64,000 bases of DNA from Sthenelais limicola (GCA_942159475.1 OW804099.1:13332162-13396161); one strand, 5' to 3'. Positions 23,773 through 33,670 are shown, counted from the first letter of the stretch. Numbers and translations: made by a program. Notes: generated from the sequence alone by a model not told the origin.

Positions 23773-23940
23773 TAGGAACAGGGCATAAGACCGAGAGGAC
23801 AGTGAGAGAGGCAGACACACAGACAGATTGAGGGACTGAGGAGAGTGAAGGGAAGAGTGAGATAGGTAAAGCGGACAGACCAAAAAACTGTGCAACTTGT
23901 GCAATATGCATGCTCTTTAACCTAAGTTAACCTGCATATA

Positions 23941-24125
23941 CTAGCAAAGATCCCGTCCTTTGGACGGTTAAGAAGAGGCAGGTTCTCTTTAGAAGTTATG
24001 GTCAAGAATTGGTAGGAATTGTTGGATGGAAATCTCTCCCCCTCCTCTCTCTCACTCTCATCCTTCCCCGTGTGCAACATAGTGAATTTGGAGACCAGGG
24101 ACCGACAGGACAGAGACAAAAAAAG
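23941..24125 (-). mobile_element. Helitron-like 3' end (hairpin plus CTAG) with purine tract
   Basis: On the - strand the order is a G/A-rich tract (complement of 24025-24075), a hairpin CCGTCC-AAA-GGACGG (23953-23967), GATCTTTG, then CTAG (23941-23944) followed by T. Same order as at 33640-33670. Helitrons typically end with a short hairpin followed by CTRR inserted before T. The 5' end was not identified. Confidence 0.5.
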
Positions 24126-24939
24126 GTCTGAGCATTAATATGATAAATAACATGCAGAAAAAAGGTTGTATGAATAATCAATGTGTTCTTCTAGAATACC
24201 CCATGAAAAATCTTCACTGTATTACTCAACTGGTTAATTCTTATGGCGAAAAATTATACACAGACGCAAATTCAAGGGTTGAAAAAGAAAAAAACTTGGG
24301 TTAATACTGTGGCCGAGTGGCCTGATGGATGGATGTAATTGTCCCCCACCTATCCAACATTAATATGGAATGATTGGAAAAGTTAAAAAGCAATAGTTAT
24401 TTTAAAGAATCTCAAAATTAAAAGATAATTATTACTTTCTTGGAACAAACTCCATTGAATAAGAAGCACGGGGAAACATGAGAAATTACATAAAGATCAT
24501 ATTCTGAGAATTTGTAGGCCAATTATTAGGGTTCTCACCAGAAATATTTGACAGTGTAATAAGTTTAAGCGGAATGAATCAGTCCTATCTACCATTCATA
24601 TCTAGACCACTAGTGACCGACCCGCCCTCTGTGAGGCGGGATAAGCCTACATCAACATTTGTTACGTCACCCAACCCATCAGCGTCCACTCCCCATATAT
24701 ACACGACCCATACTTATGGCCTTCTTTTTAACGTTTTCCCTGTAAGTGGCGACCTGTAATTCGCCTGAGAGAAACTTGACTTAGTTAGCTACCATTTTGT
24801 CTGGAAAAACTACTGTGTTCATGGTACAGAAATGCTGTTTTGAAAACATTCATACACCCTCTACCTGTTGTCACTCAGTCCTGCCATGTTTACATAGCTT
24901 CAACCACCCTACACTACACACAGCCATAGGCATACAGCT
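24126..24939. other. Intergenic DNA, no gene seen
   Basis: GTGGCCGAGTGGCCTGATGG near 24310 resembles a tRNA A box but lacks a matching B box or acceptor stem. Nothing else recognised. Confidence 0.4.
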
Positions 24940-24978
24940 CCCCGTACACACCACGCCAGTGCGGTGGTGTGTACGGGG
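24940..24978. repeat. 15-bp perfect hairpin before a G-rich tract
   Basis: CCCCGTACACACCAC at 24940-24954 is exactly inverted at 24964-24978. It is followed by a GGGGGA-rich tract to about 25040. Confidence 0.85.
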
Positions 24979-25071
24979 ACACTAACGGGGGGAGGGGGAG
25001 GGGGAGGGGGAGGGGAAATGGGGAGGGGAAAGGGGGAGGGGTGATAACAAACTTAATCTTACTAAAGTAAC

Positions 25072-25083
25072 CATGCAAAACGC
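25072..25083. repeat. Target-site duplication, left copy
   Basis: CATGCAAAACGC directly precedes the LINE 5' end and recurs exactly at 31395-31406, right after the poly(A) tail. Confidence 0.85.
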
Positions 25084-25862
25084 GACTTCCGGTTTGACTT
25101 GGAAGGAGGAAAGGTACCTTACTCGGCGCGAGCCACTGTTGTCCCTTTTTTTTCAGCCAAGCGAACCTGTGCCAACTCATAATTGTCAATGTGACTTATG
25201 AAATGCTCAAGAGCAACTCGGACCATAAAAAACTGTTATAGAAGCTACTATTGGACTGGATTACGAGCTTTTGTGTGACACATGTGCGAGAGGAAGGATT
25301 ATAGGTAGCCATCTTGGACTCCTGGGTTCCTCCACGGCGGGTGAACGAATCCTTCGGATTAACGCAATAAGTACAAAGCCATAGGCAGGACTTTTATATG
25401 GTGATGAACAGCAGTCAAAGGATTAAAATACACGAGTCATAGTGCTTGTTGGACTTTAATCATTCAGTAATCAAGTGATCGAAAGTGGCATTTCAAAAAC
25501 GCCGCCAGGCATGCGCACTGAAGCACAACTGGCACGATACACGTAAAGGCAAGGAAGTAAACTGAAAAGCATAGCTTGGCCCGTGCAATCATCGGATTAG
25601 TAACATTGACCAAAAGTGAAAAATAGGTTGGTTAAATTTTTCATCAAACATAAATACACACAACGGCACAAGTGACATATAATTCTAAGCGGGAAAGATC
25701 AATGGCGGACACCAACATAAACTAGGTCGGCCTAACCCAGTTCTAGGTTGGAGAGTGCATGCGCAAAGCAGCAGGATCCGGAAGTGTTGTACGGAAGTAA
25801 ACATCCGGCAAAATAGCACAAATTTGACTATCGACAACACTACTTTATGAACAATAATATAC
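25084..25862 (+). promoter_or_regulatory. LINE 5' UTR / presumed internal promoter
   Basis: The first bases (GACTTCCGGTTTGACTTGG) carry an ETS-type CTTCCGG. GTAGCCATCTTGGA near 25307 and CAATGGCGGAC near 25701 resemble YY1 sites, which lie in the 5' UTR of mammalian L1. Promoter role is inferred from position. No long upstream ORF. Confidence 0.45.
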
Positions 25863-27242
25863 ATGTCTGGTCAGAACAACAGTGAAAAAAGGAAGAGGGA
25901 AGGTGAGGATACAACTGAAGGATCCCGTAAAAAACAGATCACCAAGATGGCGGGGATTTCCAACGAGGAAATCAAGCAAATGTTTACCGACATAAAGGAA
26001 GAGATTAAGGGCGCGTCCGCAAAGAACACTAAGTCTATCGAGAGAATTGATACTGACAATTTCGTGCGAGACAAAAGGGTGGATGAACTAGAAGCGGCTA
26101 TAGCCAAGCAAAATGACGTGATAGACACCATTCAGTTCAACATGGTAAAGAAAAACGACCATAGGTTGGTGGCGGCAGAAGCCAGCTTTGTTGTTGACGA
26201 AGAAACTCGTTTAAGGGACAAAATTAAAGAGTTAGAGTTGAACCTCGTCCTCGACGGTGTATCTAAGGATAACGACGTGGAAGATAACATGTGGCTAAAA
26301 AACAAAGTTGCATTCGTATTTGAAAATGGTATGGGAGTATCAAAGGCCATACAATACGAGGTCAGCAGGATGGGTAAAGGAAAGATGGCTCCTGTAATGA
26401 TCAGATTTGAATGCCTGAAGGACGTGAAAAACGTCTGGGAAAAAAGAAGCAATTTGGAGAAACAGCTCAATGAACATGGAAAAAGGATGCATTGGTTGCG
26501 CAAGGACTTACCTGAAGCAATCAGAAAAAGAATTGCGAGAGCTCGTCCATGTGTAGCAGCCGCTCGAGCTTCTTTGAGATATGAAAATGTGATAAATGCT
26601 CACGGTGATGTTATCTTAGATGACAAAAGGTTTAAGCACGACCAGTTGGAAATGCTTCCAAAAAAATTCACGCCAGCCTTCCTAGCAAAAAGAGAGGACG
26701 ACGACACCTTCGTGTTTTTCACGAAGGAATGTCCTTTGTCAAATCACTTCTGTGCTCGATTCATGATTGATAAAAGATGGTACTTCTGTGTGGAACAGTT
26801 CTTAGCCTACTCTAAGGCTATGATCGATGACGACCTGCAAAAAGCAGAATCAATAATGGAGCTAGAAGATGCTGTCAAATGTAAGTTCGCCCTCGGGGCA
26901 TATGTATGCGATGAAACTTGGAACAAGTGGGAGGAGTCCCGTGACGAAATCGTAATCAGGGCCCTTAAAAGGAAGGTCAAATATAATGACTTCATCGCCG
27001 CATATCTGCTTTCGACAGGGGATAAGACAATTGGAGAGGCCTCGCCATCAATGACTGGATGGGGGATAGGCCTAAGCCTGTATGATCCCGACGTCCTTGA
27101 CCAGGAGAAATGGAACCAGAAAGGGAACATCATGGGAAAGGCCTGGATGGCAGTAAGAGACAGACTGAGAGAGAAAGAAGCGGCAGCAGGAAAGGAAAAT
27201 GAACCTGTGACCGAAATGGAAGCGATGGATGGTGATGTCTAG
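25863..27242 (+). CDS. LINE ORF1 protein with C-terminal NADAR (YbiA-like) domain
   Basis: 459 residues. Residues 1-30 are basic and lysine-rich. About 33-125 is a predicted coiled coil. About 122-215 reads as the RRM-like fold of L1-type ORF1p (L-N-L-V-L-D-G-V ... S-R-M-G-K-G-K-M-A-P-V-M-I-R-F), followed by a basic C-terminal domain (to about 260). These parts should bind the element RNA. Residues 283-437 match the NADAR pattern in order: F-T-K-E-C-P-L-S-N-H-F, V-E-Q-F-L-A-Y-S-K-A, K-F-A-L-G-A, R-D-E-I-V-I-R-A-L-K-R-K, L-L-S-T-G-D-K-T-I-G-E-A-S, G-W-G-I-G-L, G-N-I-M-G-K-A-W-M-A-V-R. NADAR proteins hydrolyse ADP-ribose-type N-glycosidic bonds, including ADP-ribosyl-guanine in DNA. ATG 25863 is the first in frame. 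The fusion is seen directly; its role is inferred. Confidence 0.85.
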   Translation: MSGQNNSEKRKREGEDTTEGSRKKQITKMAGISNEEIKQMFTDIKEEIKGASAKNTKSIERIDTDNFVRDKRVDELEAAIAKQNDVIDTIQFNMVKKNDHRLVAAEASFVVDEETRLRDKIKELELNLVLDGVSKDNDVEDNMWLKNKVAFVFENGMGVSKAIQYEVSRMGKGKMAPVMIRFECLKDVKNVWEKRSNLEKQLNEHGKRMHWLRKDLPEAIRKRIARARPCVAAARASLRYENVINAHGDVILDDKRFKHDQLEMLPKKFTPAFLAKREDDDTFVFFTKECPLSNHFCARFMIDKRWYFCVEQFLAYSKAMIDDDLQKAESIMELEDAVKCKFALGAYVCDETWNKWEESRDEIVIRALKRKVKYNDFIAAYLLSTGDKTIGEASPSMTGWGIGLSLYDPDVLDQEKWNQKGNIMGKAWMAVRDRLREKEAAAGKENEPVTEMEAMDGDV

Positions 27243-27299
27243 GATCTGTTGAACTTGTTAATGGTTAATCATTATTGTTAGACCTGTATAAACATCACA

Positions 27300-30200
27300 A
27301 TGGAAGGTAGCAACAACATAAATTTCTATACACTGAACGTTAAAGGTGCAGCCAATATAAAAAAAAGAAAAGCCCTATTTAGACATCTTGGCAAAATGAA
27401 AAAATCAATTTTCGCACTACAGGAGACACACAGTAGCCATAGTAATATTAAGATCTGGGTTAATCAGTGGCAGGGCAAAGCCCACTTTGTACATGGCAGA
27501 AGTAACGCCAGAGGCGTCGCCCTACTAATATCGAAAGATTTAGATATTGAAATTACATGTAAAGGCGGGGACGATATTGGCAGAATTTCCTTTATAGATA
27601 TTGAAATTGAACAGAAAGATTTCTCTATATTCTCTGTATATTTCCCTACAAAAGATATGTACACTGAACAGTCAAATATGTGTAAAGTCTTAAGAAGTTT
27701 CCTTGAAACCAAAACCGACAGGTCAATTGTAATACTCGGTGACTTTAACCTTAACATTACGTCAGAAGAAGATTTTCTGAATATGAGCGATAGCCAGCAG
27801 ATCAAACATGTGGGGCTAAAGAATATGTTAAAAATTATGCATGATTTCGATCTTTGTGACATAGTCAAAGAAATGTCGCCCCCAGGAACTAACATGTCAA
27901 CCTGGACTAGAAAGAAACAAAATTCGAGACTGGATTACTGTATCATAAGTTCAGCCATAAGAAATGATATTCGTAAAGTTGATAATGTGTGGAGTGAATT
28001 CTCAGACCATAATTTAGTGTCCTGCTCTATGAAATCCAATGAGGAAGCGAGAGGACCTGGTATATGGAAGTTTAGTAAATACTTACTGAATGACAAAAAA
28101 TATGTATCGATGATGAAAGATAAAATATCTGAAGCACTTAAGGTTGAAAACCTAGACAGCGCTAGAACAAAATGGGACTATGTAAAATTTGTAATTCGTA
28201 TGGAAACAATTAAGTTCACTAGGGTATTAAGCAGAGAAAGAAAAAAGCATGAAAATATCTCCAGAGAGAGAGTTAATGTACTATTCCAAAAGGGTGTATT
28301 AGACCTAAACGAGAGTCGTGAATTAGAAAATATACAAGATGACTTGAAACATATTCAATACGCGAAAGCACAAGGCGCAATGGCCAGAAGTCGCGCACAG
28401 TGGTTGGTAGAGGGTGAAAAACCCACTGCTTACTTTTTGAATTTAGAAAAGAGAAACTATAAAAAAAAAATTATATCGCAACTAGAGATTGACGGGGTAA
28501 CAGTGACCAAACCCAATGAAATCTTGAAAAGGAAGAAGATTTTCTATGAAGAGCTATATAGTGAAAAAAATATGACTTCTCCTGATAATAATTATTTCAT
28601 GACAGAATATAACGGTCCTACCTTTGATACTACAACTTGTGACCTATTGAATAATGGATTCACGAAAAGTGAGATTAAGAAATCTATAGACTCCTTTGCT
28701 TGTAATAAGACCCCTGGCCCGGACGGGTTACCCGTCGAGTTTTATAAATGCTTTTGGGGATCGCTTGAACCATTGTTTGAAGAAGTGATCAATGAGTCTT
28801 ATATCGACGACAAACTGTCAAATGATATGTATCGTGGTATAATAACTTTAATTCCTAAGAAGGACTGCAATTTAAATCTTATTGGAAGCTGGAGACCTAT
28901 CACGCTCCTTAATACAGATTATAAAATAATATCGAAAATGCTCAGTATGAGGCTTAAAAACTGTATCGACAGTGTGATTGATGAAGACCAATACGGGTTT
29001 ATTCAGAACAGATTCATTGGATGTGCAGTTAGAAGGTTGGAGGATATTACACAACACCTGAGCAAAAATAAGAAAAGAGGTCTTTTTGTTTCTTTAGATT
29101 TTAAGAAAGCCTACGACTCCATATCGTGGGAGTTTTTATACAAATGCTTAAGAGACTTAAACGTCGGTGAGAATTTTCTTAAATGGATTAAATGTCTTAT
29201 GTCTAACTCCAAAGCATGTATTATCAATAATGGTTATACATCCGAATGGTTTAATGTTAGAAGAGGGGTTAAACAGGGTGATCCTATATCATCTTTGCTC
29301 TTCATCATGGTCGTTGAAAGGCTAGCTGCCAAAATTCGTCATGACCCACAATGTAGTGGTGTGATTTTCGGTGGTGTTGAAAATAAGATTATTCAATTTG
29401 CCGACGACATGACCATAGTCGCCGATGACGAAAAATCCCTTATTAGGATGATGCAAATTATCAATGATTTCAGTAATGTTTCGGGACTCGTTCTAAATAC
29501 TAGCAAGACTAGAGGATTTAATATTGGTGAAATGGTGTTAACCCAACAAATAAGTCAAAATATAAATTGGACTGGATGTATGAAGATTCTTGGAGTTTAT
29601 CTAGTGTACCCTTATAATAAACAACTGCAAAATGATATCAATTTTGAATCAGCTTTCGAGAAAGCTAAACTGGTTGTCAAACATTGGAGCAAACGTGACA
29701 TCTCCTTGAAAGGAAGAATCACGATAGCGAATGTATTATTAATACCATTGTTCATGTATGTTGCCAACTTAATCGTAATGGATGAAGGAAAAATATGTGA
29801 AATACAAAAGCTTGTAAGTAACTTCATTTGGAAAGGAGGCAATCATAGAGTAGCCAACCATTACTTGTGTCGTGAAATTGATAAAGGTGGCCTGAAGTTA
29901 CACGATGTACGCGCAAAGTTAATATCTTGTAAATTAAAATGGGTACAAAGATTGTTGAATAATCCCTCAAGCAAATGGGCGGCTATCGTCAGGGAAAACT
30001 TAGGAGACAATTTGAGAAAAATCCTTAGCTTTAGACATGTTATCACATCGGAATTTTCCGACTTTTATACCGAGGTATTTAAGGTGTGGAATAGATTCTA
30101 TGGTAATAGGGAGCCCAGAAGTAAAAAAAGTGTACTGTGTGAACACATATGGCAGAATAGATGGATTATGCTAGAGGACGGTTTATGCAATGTGGCCCTT

Positions 30201-30578
30201 TGGAAAAGAAGAAAAGTCAATAAGGTTGAGGACTTAATATGTTATAACAGAGTAAAAAACAAAAACGAGATTCTGTGTGATTTTAACATTAGAATTAACT
30301 TCCTTGAAGAGCTAAGCTTAAAAGGGAAAATACCGAAGCACTGGCTTGAAATTGTTGCAACGGGTGAAATCACAAGTTATAAAGATGAACTTCTATGCCA
30401 AATCGGCGAGAAAGAAATTGACATATTGACTGTGCACACTAAAACAATGTACAATGCCATAAAAGATGTATTATATTCAAACGAAGAAAGAAATAGCGAT
30501 TGGCACGCAAAATTCCTAGCTAAAGATATTGACATATCTAACCTTGAATTCGAAATATGGTATAAAACCCCCATTTAA
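27300..30578 (+). CDS. LINE ORF2: APE endonuclease and reverse transcriptase (C-terminus cut by frame change)
   Basis: 1092 residues to an early stop. Endonuclease, residues 7-240: N13 (TLNVKG), E42 (LQETH), Y114, D148/N150 (LGDFN), T201, D212, D236/H237 (SDHN), i.e. the catalytic set of APE-like LINE nucleases. Reverse transcriptase, about 470-780: TPGPDGLP, LIPKK, SWRPITLLNTDYKI, QYGF, LDFKKAYD (D600), GVKQGDP, FADD (D702/D703). A helical tail follows. ATG 27300 (ACAATGG) lies 57 nt after ORF1. The frame ends K-T-P-I-stop at 30576-30578; the rest of the protein continues in the +1 frame. Codon use and spacing otherwise look intact. Confidence 0.93.
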   Translation: MEGSNNINFYTLNVKGAANIKKRKALFRHLGKMKKSIFALQETHSSHSNIKIWVNQWQGKAHFVHGRSNARGVALLISKDLDIEITCKGGDDIGRISFIDIEIEQKDFSIFSVYFPTKDMYTEQSNMCKVLRSFLETKTDRSIVILGDFNLNITSEEDFLNMSDSQQIKHVGLKNMLKIMHDFDLCDIVKEMSPPGTNMSTWTRKKQNSRLDYCIISSAIRNDIRKVDNVWSEFSDHNLVSCSMKSNEEARGPGIWKFSKYLLNDKKYVSMMKDKISEALKVENLDSARTKWDYVKFVIRMETIKFTRVLSRERKKHENISRERVNVLFQKGVLDLNESRELENIQDDLKHIQYAKAQGAMARSRAQWLVEGEKPTAYFLNLEKRNYKKKIISQLEIDGVTVTKPNEILKRKKIFYEELYSEKNMTSPDNNYFMTEYNGPTFDTTTCDLLNNGFTKSEIKKSIDSFACNKTPGPDGLPVEFYKCFWGSLEPLFEEVINESYIDDKLSNDMYRGIITLIPKKDCNLNLIGSWRPITLLNTDYKIISKMLSMRLKNCIDSVIDEDQYGFIQNRFIGCAVRRLEDITQHLSKNKKRGLFVSLDFKKAYDSISWEFLYKCLRDLNVGENFLKWIKCLMSNSKACIINNGYTSEWFNVRRGVKQGDPISSLLFIMVVERLAAKIRHDPQCSGVIFGGVENKIIQFADDMTIVADDEKSLIRMMQIINDFSNVSGLVLNTSKTRGFNIGEMVLTQQISQNINWTGCMKILGVYLVYPYNKQLQNDINFESAFEKAKLVVKHWSKRDISLKGRITIANVLLIPLFMYVANLIVMDEGKICEIQKLVSNFIWKGGNHRVANHYLCREIDKGGLKLHDVRAKLISCKLKWVQRLLNNPSSKWAAIVRENLGDNLRKILSFRHVITSEFSDFYTEVFKVWNRFYGNREPRSKKSVLCEHIWQNRWIMLEDGLCNVALWKRRKVNKVEDLICYNRVKNKNEILCDFNIRINFLEELSLKGKIPKHWLEIVATGEITSYKDELLCQIGEKEIDILTVHTKTMYNAIKDVLYSNEERNSDWHAKFLAKDIDISNLEFEIWYKTPI

Positions 30579-31077
30579 ATGCACGAGAGATGTTAAATGC
30601 ACGAGAGATGTGCAGTCATTTCAGTATCAGATACTAAATAAATTGATCGTATGTAACGTGCATCTGAGTGACATGCAAATTGTACCGTCCAATCTATGTA
30701 GATATTGTGACTCTGTCGATGACTTGTTTCATTTTTTTATCGAATGTGAAAAAACATGTAATTTTTGGCACAGCTTAAAAAACTGGGCTAAAAACAATCA
30801 ATGGTTGGATGAGGAGATATCAAATGACTTGAACGCGGTTTTCATGATGCTTGGCATACCTAATTTAGATGAGGAATATCGTATTTGGAATTACATATTA
30901 ATATATGCTAAGTTTTATATTTACAAGACCAAGTTGTTTGGCCAGAATAATATATGTTTCTTTGCCTTCCTCAGAGAATTAAAAGGCAAGTTGAGAACGC
31001 TTCATGATAGCTCATTTATGAACCCGTCCCACAAAAGAGAATGGAACACATGGATTGAATTCTACGAAAACCTGTAA
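30573..31077 (+). pseudogene. Displaced C-terminal part of LINE ORF2
   Basis: In the +1 frame the protein continues with C-R-Y-C-D-S-V-D-D-L-F-H-F-F-I-E-C and later W-x-F tail text. This is the C-x2-C...H-x4-C zinc-knuckle region usual at the C-terminus of L1-type ORF2. The shift lies at or near the C5 run about 30568-30572. Just after it an 18-bp tandem repeat (TTAAATGCACGAGAGATG, 30574-30591 and 30592-30609) adds six residues. The stop is TAA at 31075. Confidence 0.8.
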
Positions 31078-31394
31078 GATTTGTTTCCTTGAAATCATGT
31101 CGGGCAGCTAACAGTCCTTATATGCCATACTAAAAGGTGACGATAATCAACCATCCATGGTTCGACATGCTAACAACACAACGATAGGTTATCAATATAA
31201 TATGTTCATATGAGACAAAAAACATTGCGTTGTGAAAATATTGTTTATTAACACCTGATTATACATGTACAGCAAACAACAACCGATGCAGAAAGTGAAA
31301 AGGTGTAATGTAAAAATGTGTTATACACCTCGAAAGAAGAGAATCTGTTGATAAATTGAATAAAGACCAGATGTTTGGCAAAAAAAAAAAAAAA
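31078..31394 (+). terminator. LINE 3' UTR, poly(A) signal and tail
   Basis: About 300 nt of untranslated sequence, AATAAA at 31359-31364, 15 nt, then about 15 A (31380-31394) that end exactly at the right target-site duplication. Confidence 0.85.
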
Positions 31395-31406
31395 CATGCA
31401 AAACGC
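31395..31406. repeat. Target-site duplication, right copy
   Basis: CATGCAAAACGC, identical to 25072-25083. Confidence 0.85.
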
Positions 31407-31825
31407 TCTTCTATCCTTGTGCGGTCCTTTTCTGGACGAGAGGCGACCATAAACCGCTTTGAGAAAGGTGGGCGCAGCTGGCATATTTCGAATCATTCCG
31501 TTGCCCCGGGCATTTAGTGTCAAGGCCCAAGTACCTTACAGAACTCAACCTGATCGTGTTGTTTTCCTATTAAACATACCTATAGCCGACATCCTTACCC
31601 ATAAATCGCAACGATATTATGTCCTCTCCAAGTTTTGTCCGAAGAAATAATCCATCTAGGCTCTAAAATAGATTATCGATATTCCTATACTATTCCTATG
31701 GGGATGCGTTGGGACCTGCTGACTGCCATTGGCACCACCACATGGGAACCCTAGGGTCCCGAGCAGGCATAAAGCGTCTGCGAGACACTAGGTAGGAGGG
31801 AGCAGGAGTGTGTGTGTGTGTGTGT

Positions 31826-31905
31826 GGGGGGGGTGATAACAAACATTTAATATAGAAATATAGCCTAATATAACCATGCAAGACACTGCTACCTTCACGC
31901 GGTTA
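31826..31905. repeat. Diverged paralogue of the LINE insertion site
   Basis: GGGGTGATAACAAAC (about 31829) ... TATAACCATGCAAGACACTG ... CCTTCACGCGGTT parallels GGGGTGATAACAAAC (25039) ... GTAACCATGCAAAACGC joined across the LINE to CTTCTATCCTTGTGCGGTC (31407). It therefore resembles the pre-insertion state of the same repeat family. Confidence 0.55.
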
Positions 31906-32022
31906 TACTATCTGGACGTCCACTTTCTAGCTTTGTCCCCCTGCTGTGCGTGGACGAAGGCCTTTACCCACAACCTCCTCCTACCGTCCTGCTCCTGGTG
32001 GGGCTTGCAACTCAAGGGAGGT

Positions 32023-32540
32023 GAGTTGCTTTACACCCTTATCAACACATTTAATATGGTTATATCAAGGGCCGGGAGCTGGAGTGAGTGAGTGAGTGAG
32101 TCAAATTACTTATACGGCCGGAAGAAATGGTACACTAGCTGTACCATAAGGCATGTCGACCCATTTGTCTCTTTTCTCACCTCAATGGATACTTATGTAA
32201 CTTTCAAAGGCAAATAAACAACATCTTATCTTATCTTATCTTAACACATTTAATATGGTTATATCAAGGGTGGGAGAGCTGAGAGTGAGTGAGTTTGGTT
32301 GCTTTACGCCCGGATCAACACATTTAATATGGTTATATCATGGGCGGGAGAGCTGAGAGTGAGTGAGTGAGTAAGATTGGTTGCTTTACGCCCTTATCAA
32401 CACATATAAAGGTTATATCAAGGGCGGGAGAGCTGAGAGGGAGTGAGTAAGTGAGATTGGTTGCTTTACGCCCTTATCAACACATTTAATATGGTTATAT
32501 CAAGGGCGGGAGAGCTGAGAGGGAGGCAGTTTATGATCAT
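32023..32540 (+). repeat. Tandem copies of a ~75-100-bp dispersed unit
   Basis: Five copies of CTTATCAACACATTTAATAT + GGTTATATCAAGGGCGGGAG + AGCTGAGAG + GTGAG runs, at about 32037, 32243, 32316, 32395 and 32471. An inverted single copy is at 15281-15400. Between copies 1 and 2 a SINE-like tail is inserted. Confidence 0.8.
32136..32242 (+). mobile_element. SINE/LINE 3' tail with (TCTTA)n
   Basis: GTCGACCCATTTGTCTC ... CAATGGATACTTATGTAAC ... AAATAAACAA followed by TCTTATCTTATCTTATCTTA. The same ending with (TCTAA)n occurs at 42270-42351. Short tandem 3' repeats of this kind are usual for CR1/L2-type elements and SINEs that share their tails. Confidence 0.5.
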
Positions 32541-32646
32541 ACCCAGGACCAATCTCGCTCGTAGGAGCAAGGGTGCGAGGGGCAGATTGGGTTACACCAC
32601 AGGGACACAAGACACATATGCACGAAGAGGTCATTCCCACTAACCT

Positions 32647-32670
32647 GGGGGGGGGGGGGGGGGGGGGGGG
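32647..32670. repeat. Poly(G) run, 24 bases
   Basis: Uninterrupted G run; could form a G-quadruplex and is a site where assembly length is unreliable. Confidence 0.95.
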
Positions 32671-32820
32671 AAGGGATATGCCACCCAAATCCATATAATA
32701 TAAAGCTAAAGCGATTTCTAGGAAAGGAGGTAGAAAAGAAATGGTAGAAAGAAGGTTTTCTTTGTCCAGAATGTTCTCGGAATTTGTTGTTTTACAAACC
32801 ACTTTACTCATCTTTAGAGG

Positions 32821-33285
32821 TCTCTCCCCCCTCTCTGGATGTCGTCGTATGTGGTTTGTGAAGGTATTTGGGGTGGAAATGTGATTTTGAAGCCTTTTTT
32901 AAATCGGGATACCCACACTCTATTTATAGCCTGGGAAACCCCTGTGAGATACTACGTCATTACTGCAGGGATGCAAGTTGTCCTTTAGTTGACAGATTTC
33001 CTTCAATCTCCTCTTTACCAAAATGTGTATATTAATTTCCCATACAATTTCCCCCAACCTATGTCCAGGGGTCCTAACTACATGCAGAGGAGTGGGAGAG
33101 TGAAGAAGAGGGTGTAGGAATAGGAGAGGGGGAGGGGGAGGTACATTCAATATATGAGATTTACTGCCTGCAGTACCTCCAACTTAGTCCTTTATGTTAG
33201 ATCTAATATATTTTAGCTATTACAACTAAGGGATAACCTTAACCCATATATGGTTTCTGTATATTTGTATACTTTTGCACTTTAG
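32821..33285. other. Purine-rich DNA, no gene seen
   Basis: A GAGTGGGAGAGTGAAGAAGAGGGTG block near 33090 recurs near 33395, so this is probably part of the adjacent purine-rich element. Confidence 0.35.
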
Positions 33286-33670
33286 AGGGCGGGGGGGGGG
33301 GGGGAATCAGAGATGGGGGTGGGAGAGAAAAACAGGTATATGAAAGACTGAGAAGAGGAAGTCTGGGGAGAGAGGGTGACCGTCCAACATGCAGAGGAGT
33401 GGGTGAGTGAAGAAGAGGGTGTAGGAATAGGAGAAAGGGAGGGGGAGGGAAAGAAAAGGGGGGAGAGAGGATGTAGGGGAAGGGAGAGAGGGGAGGGAGA
33501 GAAAGTGAGGAGGGGGAGCATGAGGAAGAGGGGAGGGGGAGGGGGGTATCGGAGATGGGGTTGGGAGAGAAAAACAGGTATGAGAGACAGAGAAGAGGGG
33601 GAGGGAAAAGAGGGAGAGGGGGAAGTGTGGGGAGAGAGGGGGACCGTCCGGAGGACGGGTACTTTGCTAG
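33286..33670 (+). mobile_element. Purine-rich element with Helitron-like 3' end
   Basis: A G/A minisatellite-like tract (33286-33640) is followed by the hairpin CCGTCC-GGA-GGACGG (33644-33658), GTACTTTG... then CTAG (33667-33670) before T. This is the clearest of four copies in the window. The 5' end was not found, and the post-CTAG text TATT is partly shared with other copies, so the exact boundary is uncertain. Confidence 0.5.

Larger units (their letters stand above)
25084..31394 (+). mobile_element. Full-length L1/Tx1-type LINE retrotransposon
   Basis: About 6.3 kb bounded by a 12-bp duplication. The order is 5' UTR (25084-25862), ORF1 (RNA-binding plus a NADAR-like domain), a 57-nt gap, ORF2 (APE-type endonuclease, reverse transcriptase, C-terminal zinc-knuckle-like region), a 3' UTR, AATAAA at 31359-31364, and a poly(A) tail of about 15 from 31380. 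Such elements copy themselves by target-primed reverse transcription at a site nicked by the endonuclease. Preserved ends and long open frames indicate a young insertion. A one-base frame change near 30568 probably disables this copy. Clade is assigned from motif order only. Confidence 0.9.

Noticed and set aside
23138..23911. Three overlapping 200-257-codon frames on the - strand, rich in P, S, L and F
   Set aside because: They are the three readings of one 43-bp minisatellite that happens to lack stops; same peptide words in rotation, no start or splice support.
24305..24330. tRNA gene (GTGGCCGAGTGGCCTG)
   Set aside because: Only an A-box-like word; no B box, anticodon arm or acceptor stem can be drawn.
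30529..31077. Separate small gene after the LINE ORF2
   Set aside because: Its content is the expected C-terminus of ORF2 (zinc-knuckle region), its apparent start lies inside ORF2, and it has no independent signals.
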